Below are positions 46,251 through 55,970 of a stretch of 64,000 bases of DNA, piece after piece; positions within the stretch are counted from its first letter, which is position 1; each line of letters begins with the position of its first letter. Under the pieces are notes generated by a model. The model did no database searches and had not been told where the DNA came from. It saw nothing but the letters and a program-made list of their open reading frames with translations. Both the position numbers and the translations under genes were made by a program. This DNA is from Corynebacterium anserum. Lineage in GTDB: Bacteria > Actinomycetota > Actinomycetes > Mycobacteriales > Mycobacteriaceae. Location: the NCBI RefSeq assembly GCF_014262665.1, contig NZ_CP046883.1:1736001-1800000 (forward strand), written 5' to 3'.

Positions 46251-48473
46251 ATGGCAAAGATCATCTACACCCGCACAGACGAAGCACCACTTCTGGCTAC
46301 GTATTCACTGAAGCCAATCGTGGAGGCTTTTGCTTCCACCACCGGCGTAGATGTGGAAACCCGAGACATCTCCCTGGCCGCCCGCATTGTGGCGGCCTTC
46401 AACGACAAGCTGCCACAGGAGCAGCGAGTAGTCGACGCTCTCGCTGAACTTGGTGAGCTGGCCAAGACTCCCGAAGCGAACATCATTAAGCTCCCCAATA
46501 TCTCCGCCTCCGTACCCCAGATGAAGGCGGCCATCAAGGAACTCCAGGCCGCCGGTTACGACCTCCCCGACTTCCCAGATGAACCGTCCACCGACGAAGA
46601 AAAGGACGCACGCGAGCGCTACGACTCTGTAAAGGGATCCGCTGTAAACCCGGTTCTGCGTGAGGGCAATTCCGATCGCCGTGCCCCGCAGGCTGTCAAG
46701 AACTTCGCCCGTAAACACCCACACACCATGGGTAAGTGGTCACCCGAGTCGCTGACGAATGTGGCCACCATGGAAGCGGATGATTTCCGGCACAATGAGC
46801 AGTCTGTCATTATGCCTTCCGATGACGACCTGCGTATTCAGCTGGTTAAGGCCAACGGGGAGACCGAGGTGCTCAAAGAGTCCCTCCCGGTCTTAGAAAA
46901 CGAAATTGTCGACGCCACCGTGCTCTCCGCCGCAGCTCTGGATTCCTTCCTCCGTGCTCAAGTTCTGCGCGCGAAAGCAGAGAATGTTCTCTTTTCGGTC
47001 CATCTGAAGGCGACCATGATGAAGGTCTCCGACCCCATCATCTTCGGTCACGCCGTTCGCGCTTATTTCTCCGATGTGTTCGACAAGTACGGCGCAGAGT
47101 TGCTGGAGCATGGATTAAATGGTGAGAACGGACTCGCCGCTATCCTCGACGGCCTTTCCGAGCTGGAAAATGGCGAAGAGATCAGAGCTGCCTTTAATAA
47201 GGGGCTGCAGGACGGCCCCAAGCTCGCGCAGGTGAATTCCGCCAAGGGCATCACCAACCTGCACGTCCCTTCGGATGTGATCGTGGATGCGTCGATGCCC
47301 GCCATGATTCGCAACGCGGGCAAGATGTGGAATAAGGACGACGAGGCCGAGGACACCTTGGCTGTTCTACCCGACTCCTCCTACGCAGGTGTGTACCAGG
47401 TGGTCATTGACGATTGCCGCGCAAAGGGCGCGTTTGATCCCACCGTCATGGGTTCTGTGCCGAATGTCGGCCTCATGGCACAGAAGGCCGAAGAATACGG
47501 TTCCCACGATAAGACCTTCAAGATCTCCAGCGATGGCAAGGTTCAGATCATCAACAAAGCCGGCGAGGTGCTCATGGAGCACGAGGTCAATGAGGGCGAC
47601 ATCTGGCGTGCATGCCAGACCAAGGACATTCCAGTCCGGGACTGGGTGAAGCTGGCAGTCACCCGTTCCCGCGCGTCTGAAACCCCGGCAGTGTTCTGGC
47701 TGGATCCGAAACGCGCCCATGACCGCAACATGACTGCTCAGGTGGAAAAGTACCTCCAGGACCATGACACCGAAGGATTGGACATCCGCATCCTGTCCCC
47801 AGAAGAGGCATGCCAATTCTCCATTGACCGCATCCGTGAAGGGAAAGACACCATCTCCGTCACCGGCAACGTGCTTCGCGACTACCTGACGGATCTCTTC
47901 CCGATCATGGAACTGGGCACTTCTGCAAAGATGCTGTCCGTGGTTCCGCTCATCGCCGGTGGCGGGCTTTTCGAAACAGGTGCCGGCGGCTCCGCCCCGA
48001 AGCACGTCCAGCAACTTCAGGAAGAAAACCACCTCCGCTGGGACTCTTTGGGCGAGTTCCTGGCTTTGGCAGAGTCACTGCGTAAATTGGCCGAGACCGA
48101 TAACAACCCGCGCACTCCAATCTTGGGCGATGCGCTAGACGTTGCCACAGAAACCTTGCTTAACGAGGATAAGTCCCCTTCCCGCAAAGTCGGTGAGATC
48201 GACAACCGCGGTTCTCATTTCTTCTTGACCATGTACTGGGCCAGGGAGTTGGCTAATCAAACCACTGATACCGAACTGGCTGAGGTTTTCAAGCCGGTAG
48301 CCGAAGCTCTGGAGGCCAATGCTGAGAAGATAGCCAAAGATCTCATCGATTGCCAGGGCAAGCCTGTGGATCTCGGCGGTTACTACTGGGTTGACGAGGA
48401 GAAGACCAATAAGGTCATGCGTCCATCCGAGACCTTCAACGCCATTATTGACGGCTTGAACAAGAATAAGTAG
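46251..48473 (+). CDS. icd: Isocitrate dehydrogenase, monomeric NADP type
   Basis: 740 residues from ATG 46251 (SD AGGGAG). The sequence opens [20 protein letters not shown], as in C. glutamicum Icd. [18 protein letters not shown], HxxDS-type ligands ([17 protein letters not shown]) and [18 protein letters not shown] are typical of the about 740-residue monomeric class. It oxidises isocitrate to 2-oxoglutarate with NADP+. The frame is also open to an ATG at 46128 that has an optimal SD (GGAGGA, 7-nt spacer), so a form 41 residues longer may exist. Confidence 0.97.
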   Translation: MAKIIYTRTDEAPLLATYSLKPIVEAFASTTGVDVETRDISLAARIVAAFNDKLPQEQRVVDALAELGELAKTPEANIIKLPNISASVPQMKAAIKELQAAGYDLPDFPDEPSTDEEKDARERYDSVKGSAVNPVLREGNSDRRAPQAVKNFARKHPHTMGKWSPESLTNVATMEADDFRHNEQSVIMPSDDDLRIQLVKANGETEVLKESLPVLENEIVDATVLSAAALDSFLRAQVLRAKAENVLFSVHLKATMMKVSDPIIFGHAVRAYFSDVFDKYGAELLEHGLNGENGLAAILDGLSELENGEEIRAAFNKGLQDGPKLAQVNSAKGITNLHVPSDVIVDASMPAMIRNAGKMWNKDDEAEDTLAVLPDSSYAGVYQVVIDDCRAKGAFDPTVMGSVPNVGLMAQKAEEYGSHDKTFKISSDGKVQIINKAGEVLMEHEVNEGDIWRACQTKDIPVRDWVKLAVTRSRASETPAVFWLDPKRAHDRNMTAQVEKYLQDHDTEGLDIRILSPEEACQFSIDRIREGKDTISVTGNVLRDYLTDLFPIMELGTSAKMLSVVPLIAGGGLFETGAGGSAPKHVQQLQEENHLRWDSLGEFLALAESLRKLAETDNNPRTPILGDALDVATETLLNEDKSPSRKVGEIDNRGSHFFLTMYWARELANQTTDTELAEVFKPVAEALEANAEKIAKDLIDCQGKPVDLGGYYWVDEEKTNKVMRPSETFNAIIDGLNKNK

Positions 48474-48554
48474 CTCTCTGTCAGTGCACCGGGCGGGGAA
48501 CTTAAAATTTCCATTAGCGCCTCCCCGCCAGCCCCGGTTATGCATTATTAGTGC

Positions 48555-49484
48555 ATGACATTCACACGAGTATTGACTCGCGCCCTACTTGTGGGCGCAA
48601 CATCACTCACCGTAGGGTTGTCCGGAGCCGCCGTGGCGACAGCTGGTGGCGTCGATCCAATTCACCACACCTTCACCCCGGCGACGCAAAAGGCCATTGA
48701 ATCAAGCAAGTCACGCTGTCCGGAACGGGTCATTATCGTGGCGCGCGGCACGGCTCAAAACGACCCCGCCGATCTCAAACCCACGAAGTATTCCCCCAAT
48801 TCCCCGTACACCTCCAACGGATACGAGGCACCCAACGTCCGGCTGTTGTTACAGCAGGCCGAGGCACGGCACAAAGCTCGAACTGGGCAATCTCTCTTGG
48901 AGAACACGCTGGTTCTCGGCGTGGATTCACACTATTACCAGGCCGAGCCCTCACTGCCCACAGTTAGCGATGAGCCGGATGTCGAAGAAATCATCACCCT
49001 ACTAAAAGACAACCCCCCTCATCAGCTGGCCGGCAACGCAGTAGGTGGCATGGCGCTGAGCATCCTGAGAGGAATTCCAGGAGCCTACCACTTCATTCAG
49101 GATTACGAAAAAGCCACAGGCTGTTCACCCCAGTACATCCTCATTGGCTACTCCCAGGGAGCAATTGTGCTGGCACCCCAGGAAATCTGGCTCGCTCAGC
49201 GCAAGCAACTCGATGGAGTACTCTACATGGGCAATCCCATGCAGCCCTTGCCACAGCACTCCGCTTTTCCAACGGGGACTCACAAGCGACTCAACTATTG
49301 CGTGAAGGACGACGTGTTCTGCGATCCAAGTCCCCAAGCGGTAGCTAGAGCGATCAGCGAGGATGGCGGCCCACACGCCGGTTACTTCATTGACAAGAAT
49401 CCAGGCGATGCCCACGTCCTCGATACTCTCGCCACATATATTGACGACGGCGGCGATTACGCCCGTCAAACACCCCCACAATAG
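48555..49484 (+). CDS. Secreted cutinase-family esterase
   Basis: 309 residues. Sec signal peptide: basic start, hydrophobic 8-28, cleavage likely after AVATA (about residue 30). Cutinase fold: the nucleophile is S200 in GYSQGA, acidic residues lie in the disulfide loop CVKDDVFCD, and the His is in the C-terminal region (GGPHAGYF or DAHVLD). VIIVARGT near 55 is the oxyanion strand. Actinobacterial cutinase-like proteins hydrolyse lipids or esters outside the cell. Its stop codon lies inside the first McbR-like box of the metY promoter region. Confidence 0.9.
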   Translation: MTFTRVLTRALLVGATSLTVGLSGAAVATAGGVDPIHHTFTPATQKAIESSKSRCPERVIIVARGTAQNDPADLKPTKYSPNSPYTSNGYEAPNVRLLLQQAEARHKARTGQSLLENTLVLGVDSHYYQAEPSLPTVSDEPDVEEIITLLKDNPPHQLAGNAVGGMALSILRGIPGAYHFIQDYEKATGCSPQYILIGYSQGAIVLAPQEIWLAQRKQLDGVLYMGNPMQPLPQHSAFPTGTHKRLNYCVKDDVFCDPSPQAVARAISEDGGPHAGYFIDKNPGDAHVLDTLATYIDDGGDYARQTPPQ

Positions 49485-49497
49485 ACCAAGCGGTATA
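49482..49497. promoter_or_regulatory. McbR-like operator 1 upstream of metY
   Basis: TAGACCAAGCGGTATA fits TAGAC-N6-GTCTA with one mismatch. It overlaps the cutinase stop and lies about 100 bp before the likely metY -10. Confidence 0.6.
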
Positions 49498-49549
49498 TTT
49501 TTATTTTTGCCCAGTAACCTGGCATTTTGAAGTTTTCACCCGCAGAAAA

Positions 49550-49565
49550 TAGACAAAGCGGTTTG
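49550..49565. promoter_or_regulatory. McbR-like operator 2 upstream of metY
   Basis: TAGACAAAGCGGTTTG fits TAGAC-N6-GTCTA with two mismatches and repeats operator 1 (68 bp away), including AAGCGGT and the T-rich flank. It touches the putative -35 TTGTTT (49563-49568), which has a 16-nt spacer to TAAGGT (49585-49590). Repression by McbR would be sterically sensible. Confidence 0.6.
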
Positions 49566-49633
49566 TTTTATTTCCCGTGAGTACTAAGGTGTGTCCCAAC
49601 GCTCAGAATCACATAATCACAGGGAAACGAACA

Positions 49634-50968
49634 ATGACCACCAAGTACGACAACTCCGAAGCTGATAACTGGAACTTTGCCACCCGCCAAATCCATGCGG
49701 GTCAAACCGTGGATGCCACAGGCGCACGCAACTTGCCCATCCACTTCTCCACCTCCTTCGTTTTCGACTCCGCGGAACACGCCAAGCAGCGCTTCGCACT
49801 TGAAGACTTAGGACCCGTGTACTCCCGCCTAACCAACCCCACCGTGGAAGTCGTGGAAAACCGCATCGCGTCCCTGGAAGGAGGAGTGCACGCCGTAGCT
49901 TTTGCTTCCGGACAGGCAGCGGAGACAGCCGCTATTCTTAACCTCGCCGGTACCGGTGATCACGTTGTCACATCTCCTCGTCTCTACGGCGGCACGGAGA
50001 CCCTTTTCTCGGTCACCCTCAAGCGCCTAGGCATCGAGTTCACCTTCGTAGAAAACCCAGACGATCCAGACTCGTGGCAGGCTGCCGTCCAGGACAACAC
50101 CGTAGCTTTCTATGGAGAGACCTTCGCCAACCCGCAGGCCGACGTATTAAACATCCCTGCCATCGCGGAGGTGGCGCATAAGAACAACGTGCCATTGATC
50201 GTTGACAACACCTTGGCCACCGCCGCCCTTGTTCGTCCTCTGGAACTCGGCGCCGATATCGTCGTGGCTTCCCTGACGAAGTTCTACACGGGCAACGGCT
50301 CTGCATTGGGTGGCATTCTGGTCGATGGTGGAAAATTCGACTGGACCCAACAGCGCAACGGCTCACCAGTGTTCCCTGGTTTCGTCACCCCAGACCCTGC
50401 CTACCACGGTCTGAAGTACGCAGATCTCGGACCAGCTGCTTTCGGATTGAAGGCTCGGGTGGGTCTTCTGCGTGATACGGGAGCAACCCTCTCTGCTTTC
50501 AATGCCTGGATTATCGCCCAAGGGCTGGATACCCTATCTTTGCGCGTGAACAAGCACAATGAAAATGCTCAGGCCGTCGCTGAATTCCTCGCCTCTAATA
50601 ACAAGGTGGCAACCATCAACTACGCAGGTTTGGAATCCTCCCCGTGGTACTCCGTCAAGCAAGAGCTGGGCATTGAGTACACCGGCTCTGTTTTGTCTTT
50701 CGATCTGGCGGTTGATGATGTGAATTCCGAGGAGGCTCGGGAAAAAGCATGGGCCTTTATCGACGCACTGAAACTGCACTCTAACCTGGCCAACGTAGGA
50801 GATGTCCGTTCTTTGGTTGTCCACCCAGCAACCACCACCCACTCCCAGTCCGATGAGAAGAGCCTCACGCGTGCTGGCATTTCCAAGGCAACGATCCGTC
50901 TATCTGTCGGCATCGAAGACATCGACGATATCCTCGCCGATCTCCAGCGTGGGTTCGACGCGATCTAG
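49634..50968 (+). CDS. metY: O-acetylhomoserine sulfhydrylase
   Basis: 444 residues from ATG 49634 (SD AGGGAAA). Cys/Met-metabolism PLP enzyme: YSRLTNPTVEVVENRIASLEGG, SGQAAETAAI, VDNTLATAALVRP, and the PLP lysine K216 in SLTKFYTGNGSALGG. A long C-terminal TTHSQSDEKSLTRAGI is typical. It makes homocysteine directly from O-acetylhomoserine and sulfide. metX lies 57 bp downstream. Two McbR-like boxes precede it. Confidence 0.96.
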   Translation: MTTKYDNSEADNWNFATRQIHAGQTVDATGARNLPIHFSTSFVFDSAEHAKQRFALEDLGPVYSRLTNPTVEVVENRIASLEGGVHAVAFASGQAAETAAILNLAGTGDHVVTSPRLYGGTETLFSVTLKRLGIEFTFVENPDDPDSWQAAVQDNTVAFYGETFANPQADVLNIPAIAEVAHKNNVPLIVDNTLATAALVRPLELGADIVVASLTKFYTGNGSALGGILVDGGKFDWTQQRNGSPVFPGFVTPDPAYHGLKYADLGPAAFGLKARVGLLRDTGATLSAFNAWIIAQGLDTLSLRVNKHNENAQAVAEFLASNNKVATINYAGLESSPWYSVKQELGIEYTGSVLSFDLAVDDVNSEEAREKAWAFIDALKLHSNLANVGDVRSLVVHPATTTHSQSDEKSLTRAGISKATIRLSVGIEDIDDILADLQRGFDAI

Positions 50969-51025
50969 TTACCTTCGAGGCCGCATGGCCGCACCAGTGA
51001 CCATCTAGTCAGAGGAGCTTATTCC

Positions 51026-52147
51026 ATGGTTCACGTCGATGCGCTGCCCCCGTCCGGCTCACCCTCTGTTATCTCAGTGGGCGATGTGGAGACGGAGGCC
51101 GGTGTATGCATTCCCGATGTGCACCTGTGCGTCTATGCTTTCTACGACGCAGCCACTCCCCTCAACGAACGCCCCGTCCTCCTGATCGAACACGCTCTCA
51201 CGGGGGATGGCAACGTCGCTGACTGGTGGCCAGAGATGATCGGACCGGGAAAACCACTCGACACGGAGAGGTTCCTCATCCTCTGCGCCAATGTGCTGGG
51301 CGGTTGTCAAGGCTCCACTGGTCCATCCAGCCGACACCCCGATGGCAAAGCCTGGGGGTCTCGCTTTCCCGCTATTTCCATACGTGACACGGTCACCGCG
51401 GAAAAAGCGCTCATGGATGTACTGGGAATCGACCGTATTCACGCCGTCATTGGGGCGTCCATGGGTGGCGCTCGCGCGCTGGAGTGGACGCTCATGTATC
51501 CCGAGATCATTGTTTCAGCTCTGCCCATTGCCGTCTCCGCGCGGGCTTCTGCCTGGCAGATCGGCATGCAGTCCAGCCAAATACGCTTCATAGAAGCTGA
51601 TCCTCACTGGCAGGGCGGAGATTACTACGACTCAGACAGCAGCCCTGCCGAAGGCATGGGGCAGGCGCGTCGCATAGCTCATTTGACCTATCGCGGTGAG
51701 CTGGAAATCGATGAGCGCTTTGGCACCGACCCGCAACACAACGAGAACCCTTACGGCCCATACCGGTCGTCCAGTGAACGTTTTGCCGTGGAAAGCTACC
51801 TAGACAGGCAAGCAGATAAGTTGAAGGAACGTTTCGACGCGGGCTCTTATGTGGTCCTCACTGATGCCCTCAACAGACACGACGTAGGGCGTGGCCGCGG
51901 TGGCATGAACGCTGCCCTCGCGAAGTCAACCGTACCCACGATGGTCGCGGGCGTCGATACAGATATTCTTTATCCGTGGCATCAGCAAGAACACTTGTCC
52001 CGCAACTTGGGCAACTTCGTGGGGTTATCACAGATCACTTCCCCCACAGGCCATGATGGTTTCCTGATTGAGACCCGGCAGATGGGGCTCATTGTGCAAA
52101 AGTTCCTACGCAAAGCCGATCAGTTGGCTCAGGATCCCCTCGACTAG
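51026..52147 (+). CDS. metX: Homoserine O-acetyltransferase
   Basis: 373 residues, ATG with GAGGAG upstream. Alpha/beta-hydrolase acyltransferase: EHALTGDGNVADWW near the start, nucleophile S145 in GASMGGARALEW, catalytic Asp in GVDTDILYP and His in GHDGFLIE. It acetylates homoserine for MetY. It is co-directional with metY, forming the direct-sulfhydrylation methionine pathway. Its stop overlaps the convergent DUF3017 gene by 4 bp. Confidence 0.97.
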   Translation: MVHVDALPPSGSPSVISVGDVETEAGVCIPDVHLCVYAFYDAATPLNERPVLLIEHALTGDGNVADWWPEMIGPGKPLDTERFLILCANVLGGCQGSTGPSSRHPDGKAWGSRFPAISIRDTVTAEKALMDVLGIDRIHAVIGASMGGARALEWTLMYPEIIVSALPIAVSARASAWQIGMQSSQIRFIEADPHWQGGDYYDSDSSPAEGMGQARRIAHLTYRGELEIDERFGTDPQHNENPYGPYRSSSERFAVESYLDRQADKLKERFDAGSYVVLTDALNRHDVGRGRGGMNAALAKSTVPTMVAGVDTDILYPWHQQEHLSRNLGNFVGLSQITSPTGHDGFLIETRQMGLIVQKFLRKADQLAQDPLD

Positions 52148-52488
52148 CTGCCCAAAGGATCGACGGACAGCGATAGCCATAGCATCGCTAATCCCAGTGC
52201 CGCGGTGAACACAGAGTCAAACTTGCGGCTCCGCACAGACAACACGCCCAGAATTCGGCTATCCACCAGCCACCGCACAGAGGACAAGTAGAGCAGCGCG
52301 AACCCGAGCACCACGGTACCGCGGCGCCAACGCTCCACCCCGAGGAAGAACGCAGCCACAGCCACCAGCGCAACGAACAGCCCAACCAGCGCCCGTTGCA
52401 CATTCCTGTGCAGGGGGGACGGCGGTACAGCGCGGTCGTGGGGATTATCCAACAACCGCTCTCGGACCTGGCCAATTCTCGGTGACAT
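52144..52488 (-). CDS. DUF3017 membrane protein
   Basis: 114 residues with three hydrophobic helices (about 33-50, 58-72 and 90-108) and a basic N-terminus. This small family is commonly found beside folD in actinobacteria, as here. Its function is unknown. Confidence 0.85.
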   Translation of the reverse strand: MSPRIGQVRERLLDNPHDRAVPPSPLHRNVQRALVGLFVALVAVAAFFLGVERWRRGTVVLGFALLYLSSVRWLVDSRILGVLSVRSRKFDSVFTAALGLAMLWLSLSVDPLGS

Positions 52489-52556
52489 GACGTACCTCTA
52501 CCCCTGCGTGTATGCGCTCAGCTCTATGCCTCTCGGTGTCATCTACCCAGTAATGA

Positions 52557-53408
52557 CTACTGATTCAATAATTCAGCCCGTTCCACAACATTGCGTACAA
52601 GGAACGCTCGCGTCAATGGGCCCACACCGCCTGGATTAGGTGACACAGCACCTGCCACGTCCCACACGTCGGGGTGAACGTCACCCATGAGCTTGCCGTC
52701 CTTGCGCGAGACCCCCACATCCAGGATCGCGGCACCCGGCTTAATCATGTCAGCCGTGAGCATATGAGGAACACCTGCAGCTGCGATGATGACGTCTGCC
52801 ACTCGAGTCTCTACGGCCAGATCCTTGGTGCCTGTGTGGCAGAGAGTCACGGTGGAATTCTCCGAACGGCGAGTCAGCATTAAACCAATCGGCCGGCCAA
52901 CCGTCACACCGCGTCCAATGACCACAACCTTCGCACCATTGAGCTCGATGTTGAAGCGGCGTAGTAAGGAAATGGCGCCATTGGGTGTACACGGCAACGG
53001 AGCAGGCTCATTGAGCACGAGCTTTCCTAAGTTAACAGGGTGAAGACCGTCCGCATCCTTGGCGGGGTCGATGCGCTCGAGGACAGCATTCTCATCCAAA
53101 TGCTTGGGAAGGGGGAGCTGCACAATGTAGCCCGTACAAGCTGGATCCTCGTTGAGCTCATCAATGACGGCGTTGAGTTCCTCTTGGGTGACATCCGCTG
53201 GAAGATCTTTGCGCATGGAGTTGATGCCTACCTGCTCACAATCGCGGTGCTTCATGCGTACATAAGAGTGGCTAGCCGGGTCATCTCCGACTAATACTGT
53301 GGCAAGTCCTGGCACGATGCCTTTGTCGCGCAGTGCGGCGACTCGCTGTGTGAGATCGGCAAAGATCTCGTCGCGGTAAAGATTTCCATCCAACGTAATT
53401 GCAGCCAT
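52557..53408 (-). CDS. folD: Methylenetetrahydrofolate dehydrogenase/cyclohydrolase
   Basis: 283 residues from ATG 53408. FolD motifs: [17 protein letters not shown] (catalytic Lys), [39 protein letters not shown] and the C-terminal [13 protein letters not shown]. It interconverts methylene-, methenyl- and formyl-tetrahydrofolate in the cytoplasm. AATAAT lies 7 nt before the ATG, with no SD; a longer open frame to 53462 has no supporting signal. Confidence 0.97.
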   Translation of the reverse strand: MAAITLDGNLYRDEIFADLTQRVAALRDKGIVPGLATVLVGDDPASHSYVRMKHRDCEQVGINSMRKDLPADVTQEELNAVIDELNEDPACTGYIVQLPLPKHLDENAVLERIDPAKDADGLHPVNLGKLVLNEPAPLPCTPNGAISLLRRFNIELNGAKVVVIGRGVTVGRPIGLMLTRRSENSTVTLCHTGTKDLAVETRVADVIIAAAGVPHMLTADMIKPGAAILDVGVSRKDGKLMGDVHPDVWDVAGAVSPNPGGVGPLTRAFLVRNVVERAELLNQ

Positions 53409-53415
53409 GGCCACC

Positions 53416-53421
53416 ATTATT
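53416..53421 (-). promoter_or_regulatory. -10 box, folD
   Basis: AATAAT lies 7 nt before ATG 53408, as at the ABC gene start at 658. Confidence 0.35.
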
Positions 53422-53517
53422 CCACGGGCACTAACGCACCAGTAACAATGCACCGACATCACTGGTGCCCGGTTCTATACGCCGCACTTTCTGGCTCACA
53501 TCTGCGGTTGCTCTTTC

Positions 53518-54039
53518 CTACTGGCCTCCAGGGAAACCCAGTTGACGCCATGCCTCGTAAGAGGCCACAGCGGCTGCATTGGTGATGTTCATGCTTCGCC
53601 GTCCCGGCAGCATGGGGATGCGCACACGCTGAGTAATTCGAGGGTGTCCGAGAATTGCCGGCTCCAGACCGGTTGGTTCTGGCCCAAAAAGCAGGACATC
53701 GCCCGGTTGGTAATAAATATCCGTGTACCAGGTATCTGCTTGCGCGGTGAACGCAAATACACGGGCATCCGGCATAGATTCCATCGCAGCATCAAAGTTG
53801 TCATGAACATAGACATCCGCGAGCTCGTGATAATCAAGCCCAGCGCGCCGCAAATGCTTCTCGCTGAAGTCAAAAATGAGCGGCCCGGCCAGGTGTAAAG
53901 CAGCCCCGTTGCCTGCACACAAACGGATCGCATTTCCGGTGTTGGGCGGAATCACCGGCCGATCGAACATCACGTGCAGACGTTCCGTCGTATCCTCGAT
54001 TTTCTTCTTACCCTGTGCGTTCGTCAGTTCATCAGTCAC
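53518..54039 (-). CDS. trmL: SpoU-family tRNA 2'-O-methyltransferase (TrmL type)
   Basis: 173 residues from GTG 54039. SPOUT knot motifs: PVIPPNTGNAIRLCAGNGAALHL (motif 1, with N and R), LLFGPEPTGLE (motif 2) and IPMLPGRRSMNITNAAAVASYEAWRQ (motif 3). It likely methylates the ribose of nucleotide 34 in tRNA-Leu species. TAGCCT lies 7 nt before the GTG, without an SD, within the end of the S9 peptidase gene. Confidence 0.92.
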   Translation of the reverse strand: MTDELTNAQGKKKIEDTTERLHVMFDRPVIPPNTGNAIRLCAGNGAALHLAGPLIFDFSEKHLRRAGLDYHELADVYVHDNFDAAMESMPDARVFAFTAQADTWYTDIYYQPGDVLLFGPEPTGLEPAILGHPRITQRVRIPMLPGRRSMNITNAAAVASYEAWRQLGFPGGQ

Positions 54040-54046
54040 GCTGTCA

Positions 54047-54052
54047 AGGCTA
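54047..54052 (-). promoter_or_regulatory. -10 box, trmL
   Basis: TAGCCT lies 7 nt ahead of GTG 54039. Confidence 0.4.
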
Positions 54053-55882
54053 GCGGGTGCGGTTGAGGACAGAGCGCTCGATCGCGCCTAATTCAATGAA
54101 AAACTCGAGCATGCTCTGCGTGATGAGGCGGCGGGACTCGGGGCGAACAAATTTGTGTCCTTCACCCGGAACTGTCAAGAATTGCGGCGCCCTGCCTGCC
54201 TGCACCAGCGCGTCGTAGAGCTGACGCGATTCATCGATTGGCACGTTCGTATCATTCGCCCCATGGATAAACAACACCGGTGCGCTGATCTCTTCCGCCT
54301 TATACAGCGGGGAAATCTCCATGAGCAGCTCGGCATCGTGCATAGGATAGCCGTATTTTGGCGACGCCGCCGAGGCCAACCACGGTTCTGTTGATTCATA
54401 GTAGGTTTCAAAACTGGTCATGCCACAGGCATCCACCACTCCGGCGAAAATCTCCGGATAGCGTGCAGCAGCGAGCACCGAGAGATACCCACCATAGGAA
54501 CGACCACCAAGCACGATGTAGTCGGGGTGAGCCAATTTGGCATCGATCAGAAACTCCACGGTATCTGCCACATCGTCAACGGCGGCGAAGCGCCCGTAGC
54601 GATCATCGGCATGGAGAAAACTGCGACCATTACCGCGCGAGCCCCGAATATTCGGCGTGAATACCGTGATACCTGCAGCTACCAGCTCATCCAAGACATC
54701 ATGGTTGACCGGACGCGACTGCCCTTCAGGACCACCATGCAGGTGGATATATACCGGCCTGTTCGGAGCTGGGGTTTCCGGAACATATAGCCAACCGGAG
54801 AGCTCCAATTCGTCGCGAGCGGCGTAGTACACCAATTCGGGGCTTTCACCTTGGCGGGTGCGGGCGTCTAGGCGTTCTGTGCGTTCAGCATTCAACGGTT
54901 CTACCCTTCCCGCTTCAATGCGCAGTATCTCGACAGTCGGGGGTAGGTTCGGCCCCTCCACCGTCAGTGCGAGCAAAGAACCGTCATCGGTGATGCTCAA
55001 ATTCGCTGCCACTTTGCCGAGCACGTCGACGGTGCGTCGAACCGTAACTTTTTGACCCTCGCCGAGGCTCAACAGTTCAAGATGGGACAAGCCTCCCACA
55101 TTCCATAGCACCGCTGCGGTGGATAGATCTTCGCTGATGACAAACTCATCCATGTCCGCATCCGCGTTGGCAATGAGTTCTTCCTTTTCAGTTCGAACCG
55201 GCCGGCCGCCGCGTTCATCTAGTTCCACCACCAACCGAATAATCCGACGCCGGTCTGAACCGTGGTCAGTGTCAAGAAGGATGACCAGGGTGCGATCGTT
55301 TATTGGAAGTATCCGGCCTGCCTCAGTGGTGGCACCAGGCTCCGGAGGTAGTAATGGCATCCAGCGTCCCTCGGGGGTAACAAGCAGCAGTTCACGGTTA
55401 CCCCGCGGCCCTACCCGCATAAGGCAGTATCCAGCTTCAGCGGCGACGAGGAGAGAATCACTGCGTCGGTCCATCACTCGATAACGCGAGGTGTTCGGGT
55501 CGACCAGACGAGCCTCAGTAACCCCGTCAGAGGCCACCGCATCCATGGCCAAATGGTGACCATCCCACTCCACGAGAGTGTTCCGCGCATCCCAGGAATT
55601 ACGCAGTTCCTGGACATCCTTATCGGCCGGATCTGTGGAAACAATGAACGTTTGCGTGCGTTCCGTGCCCTTCGGGGAGACCTCGCACGCTATCCACCGT
55701 GCGTCCGGAGAATGCAGTACCCGGGTCACTGGCCCTTCAACCGGTAAACGCACCCGGCGTTCCTCACCCAACCCTTCGTCGGTCAGCTGGGCTTGAACAG
55801 CAAACGGATAACCGCCATCGCGCACAATGTACGCAATGGCGGTGCCATTGGGAGCAAGGGAGGGAACGGACGTATGGCGCAT
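54050..55882 (-). CDS. S9 family prolyl oligopeptidase
   Basis: 610 residues. An N-terminal beta-propeller (about 1-360) of WD-like repeats is followed by an alpha/beta-hydrolase domain (about 370-610). Nucleophile S462 is in GGRSYGGYLSVL, the Asp in HGANDTNVPIDES and the His in GEGHKFVRPES. HLHGGPEGQSRP is the oxyanion region. There is no signal peptide, so it is cytoplasmic and probably trims peptides or acts as an acylaminoacyl-type peptidase. It is divergent from the gene at 55971. Confidence 0.93.
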   Translation of the reverse strand: MRHTSVPSLAPNGTAIAYIVRDGGYPFAVQAQLTDEGLGEERRVRLPVEGPVTRVLHSPDARWIACEVSPKGTERTQTFIVSTDPADKDVQELRNSWDARNTLVEWDGHHLAMDAVASDGVTEARLVDPNTSRYRVMDRRSDSLLVAAEAGYCLMRVGPRGNRELLLVTPEGRWMPLLPPEPGATTEAGRILPINDRTLVILLDTDHGSDRRRIIRLVVELDERGGRPVRTEKEELIANADADMDEFVISEDLSTAAVLWNVGGLSHLELLSLGEGQKVTVRRTVDVLGKVAANLSITDDGSLLALTVEGPNLPPTVEILRIEAGRVEPLNAERTERLDARTRQGESPELVYYAARDELELSGWLYVPETPAPNRPVYIHLHGGPEGQSRPVNHDVLDELVAAGITVFTPNIRGSRGNGRSFLHADDRYGRFAAVDDVADTVEFLIDAKLAHPDYIVLGGRSYGGYLSVLAAARYPEIFAGVVDACGMTSFETYYESTEPWLASAASPKYGYPMHDAELLMEISPLYKAEEISAPVLFIHGANDTNVPIDESRQLYDALVQAGRAPQFLTVPGEGHKFVRPESRRLITQSMLEFFIELGAIERSVLNRTR

Positions 55883-55958
55883 AACTCGAATAATTTTACT
55901 GACTTCTCTTTATGTCTACCCCCACGTGTGTTTTCCAGCGGAAAAACCACCTACGCCC

Positions 55959-55964
55959 TATTGT
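55959..55964 (+). promoter_or_regulatory. -10 box of the gene at 55971
   Basis: TATTGT ends 6 nt before ATG 55971, with no SD. Confidence 0.4.
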
Positions 55965-55970
55965 TTTCCT

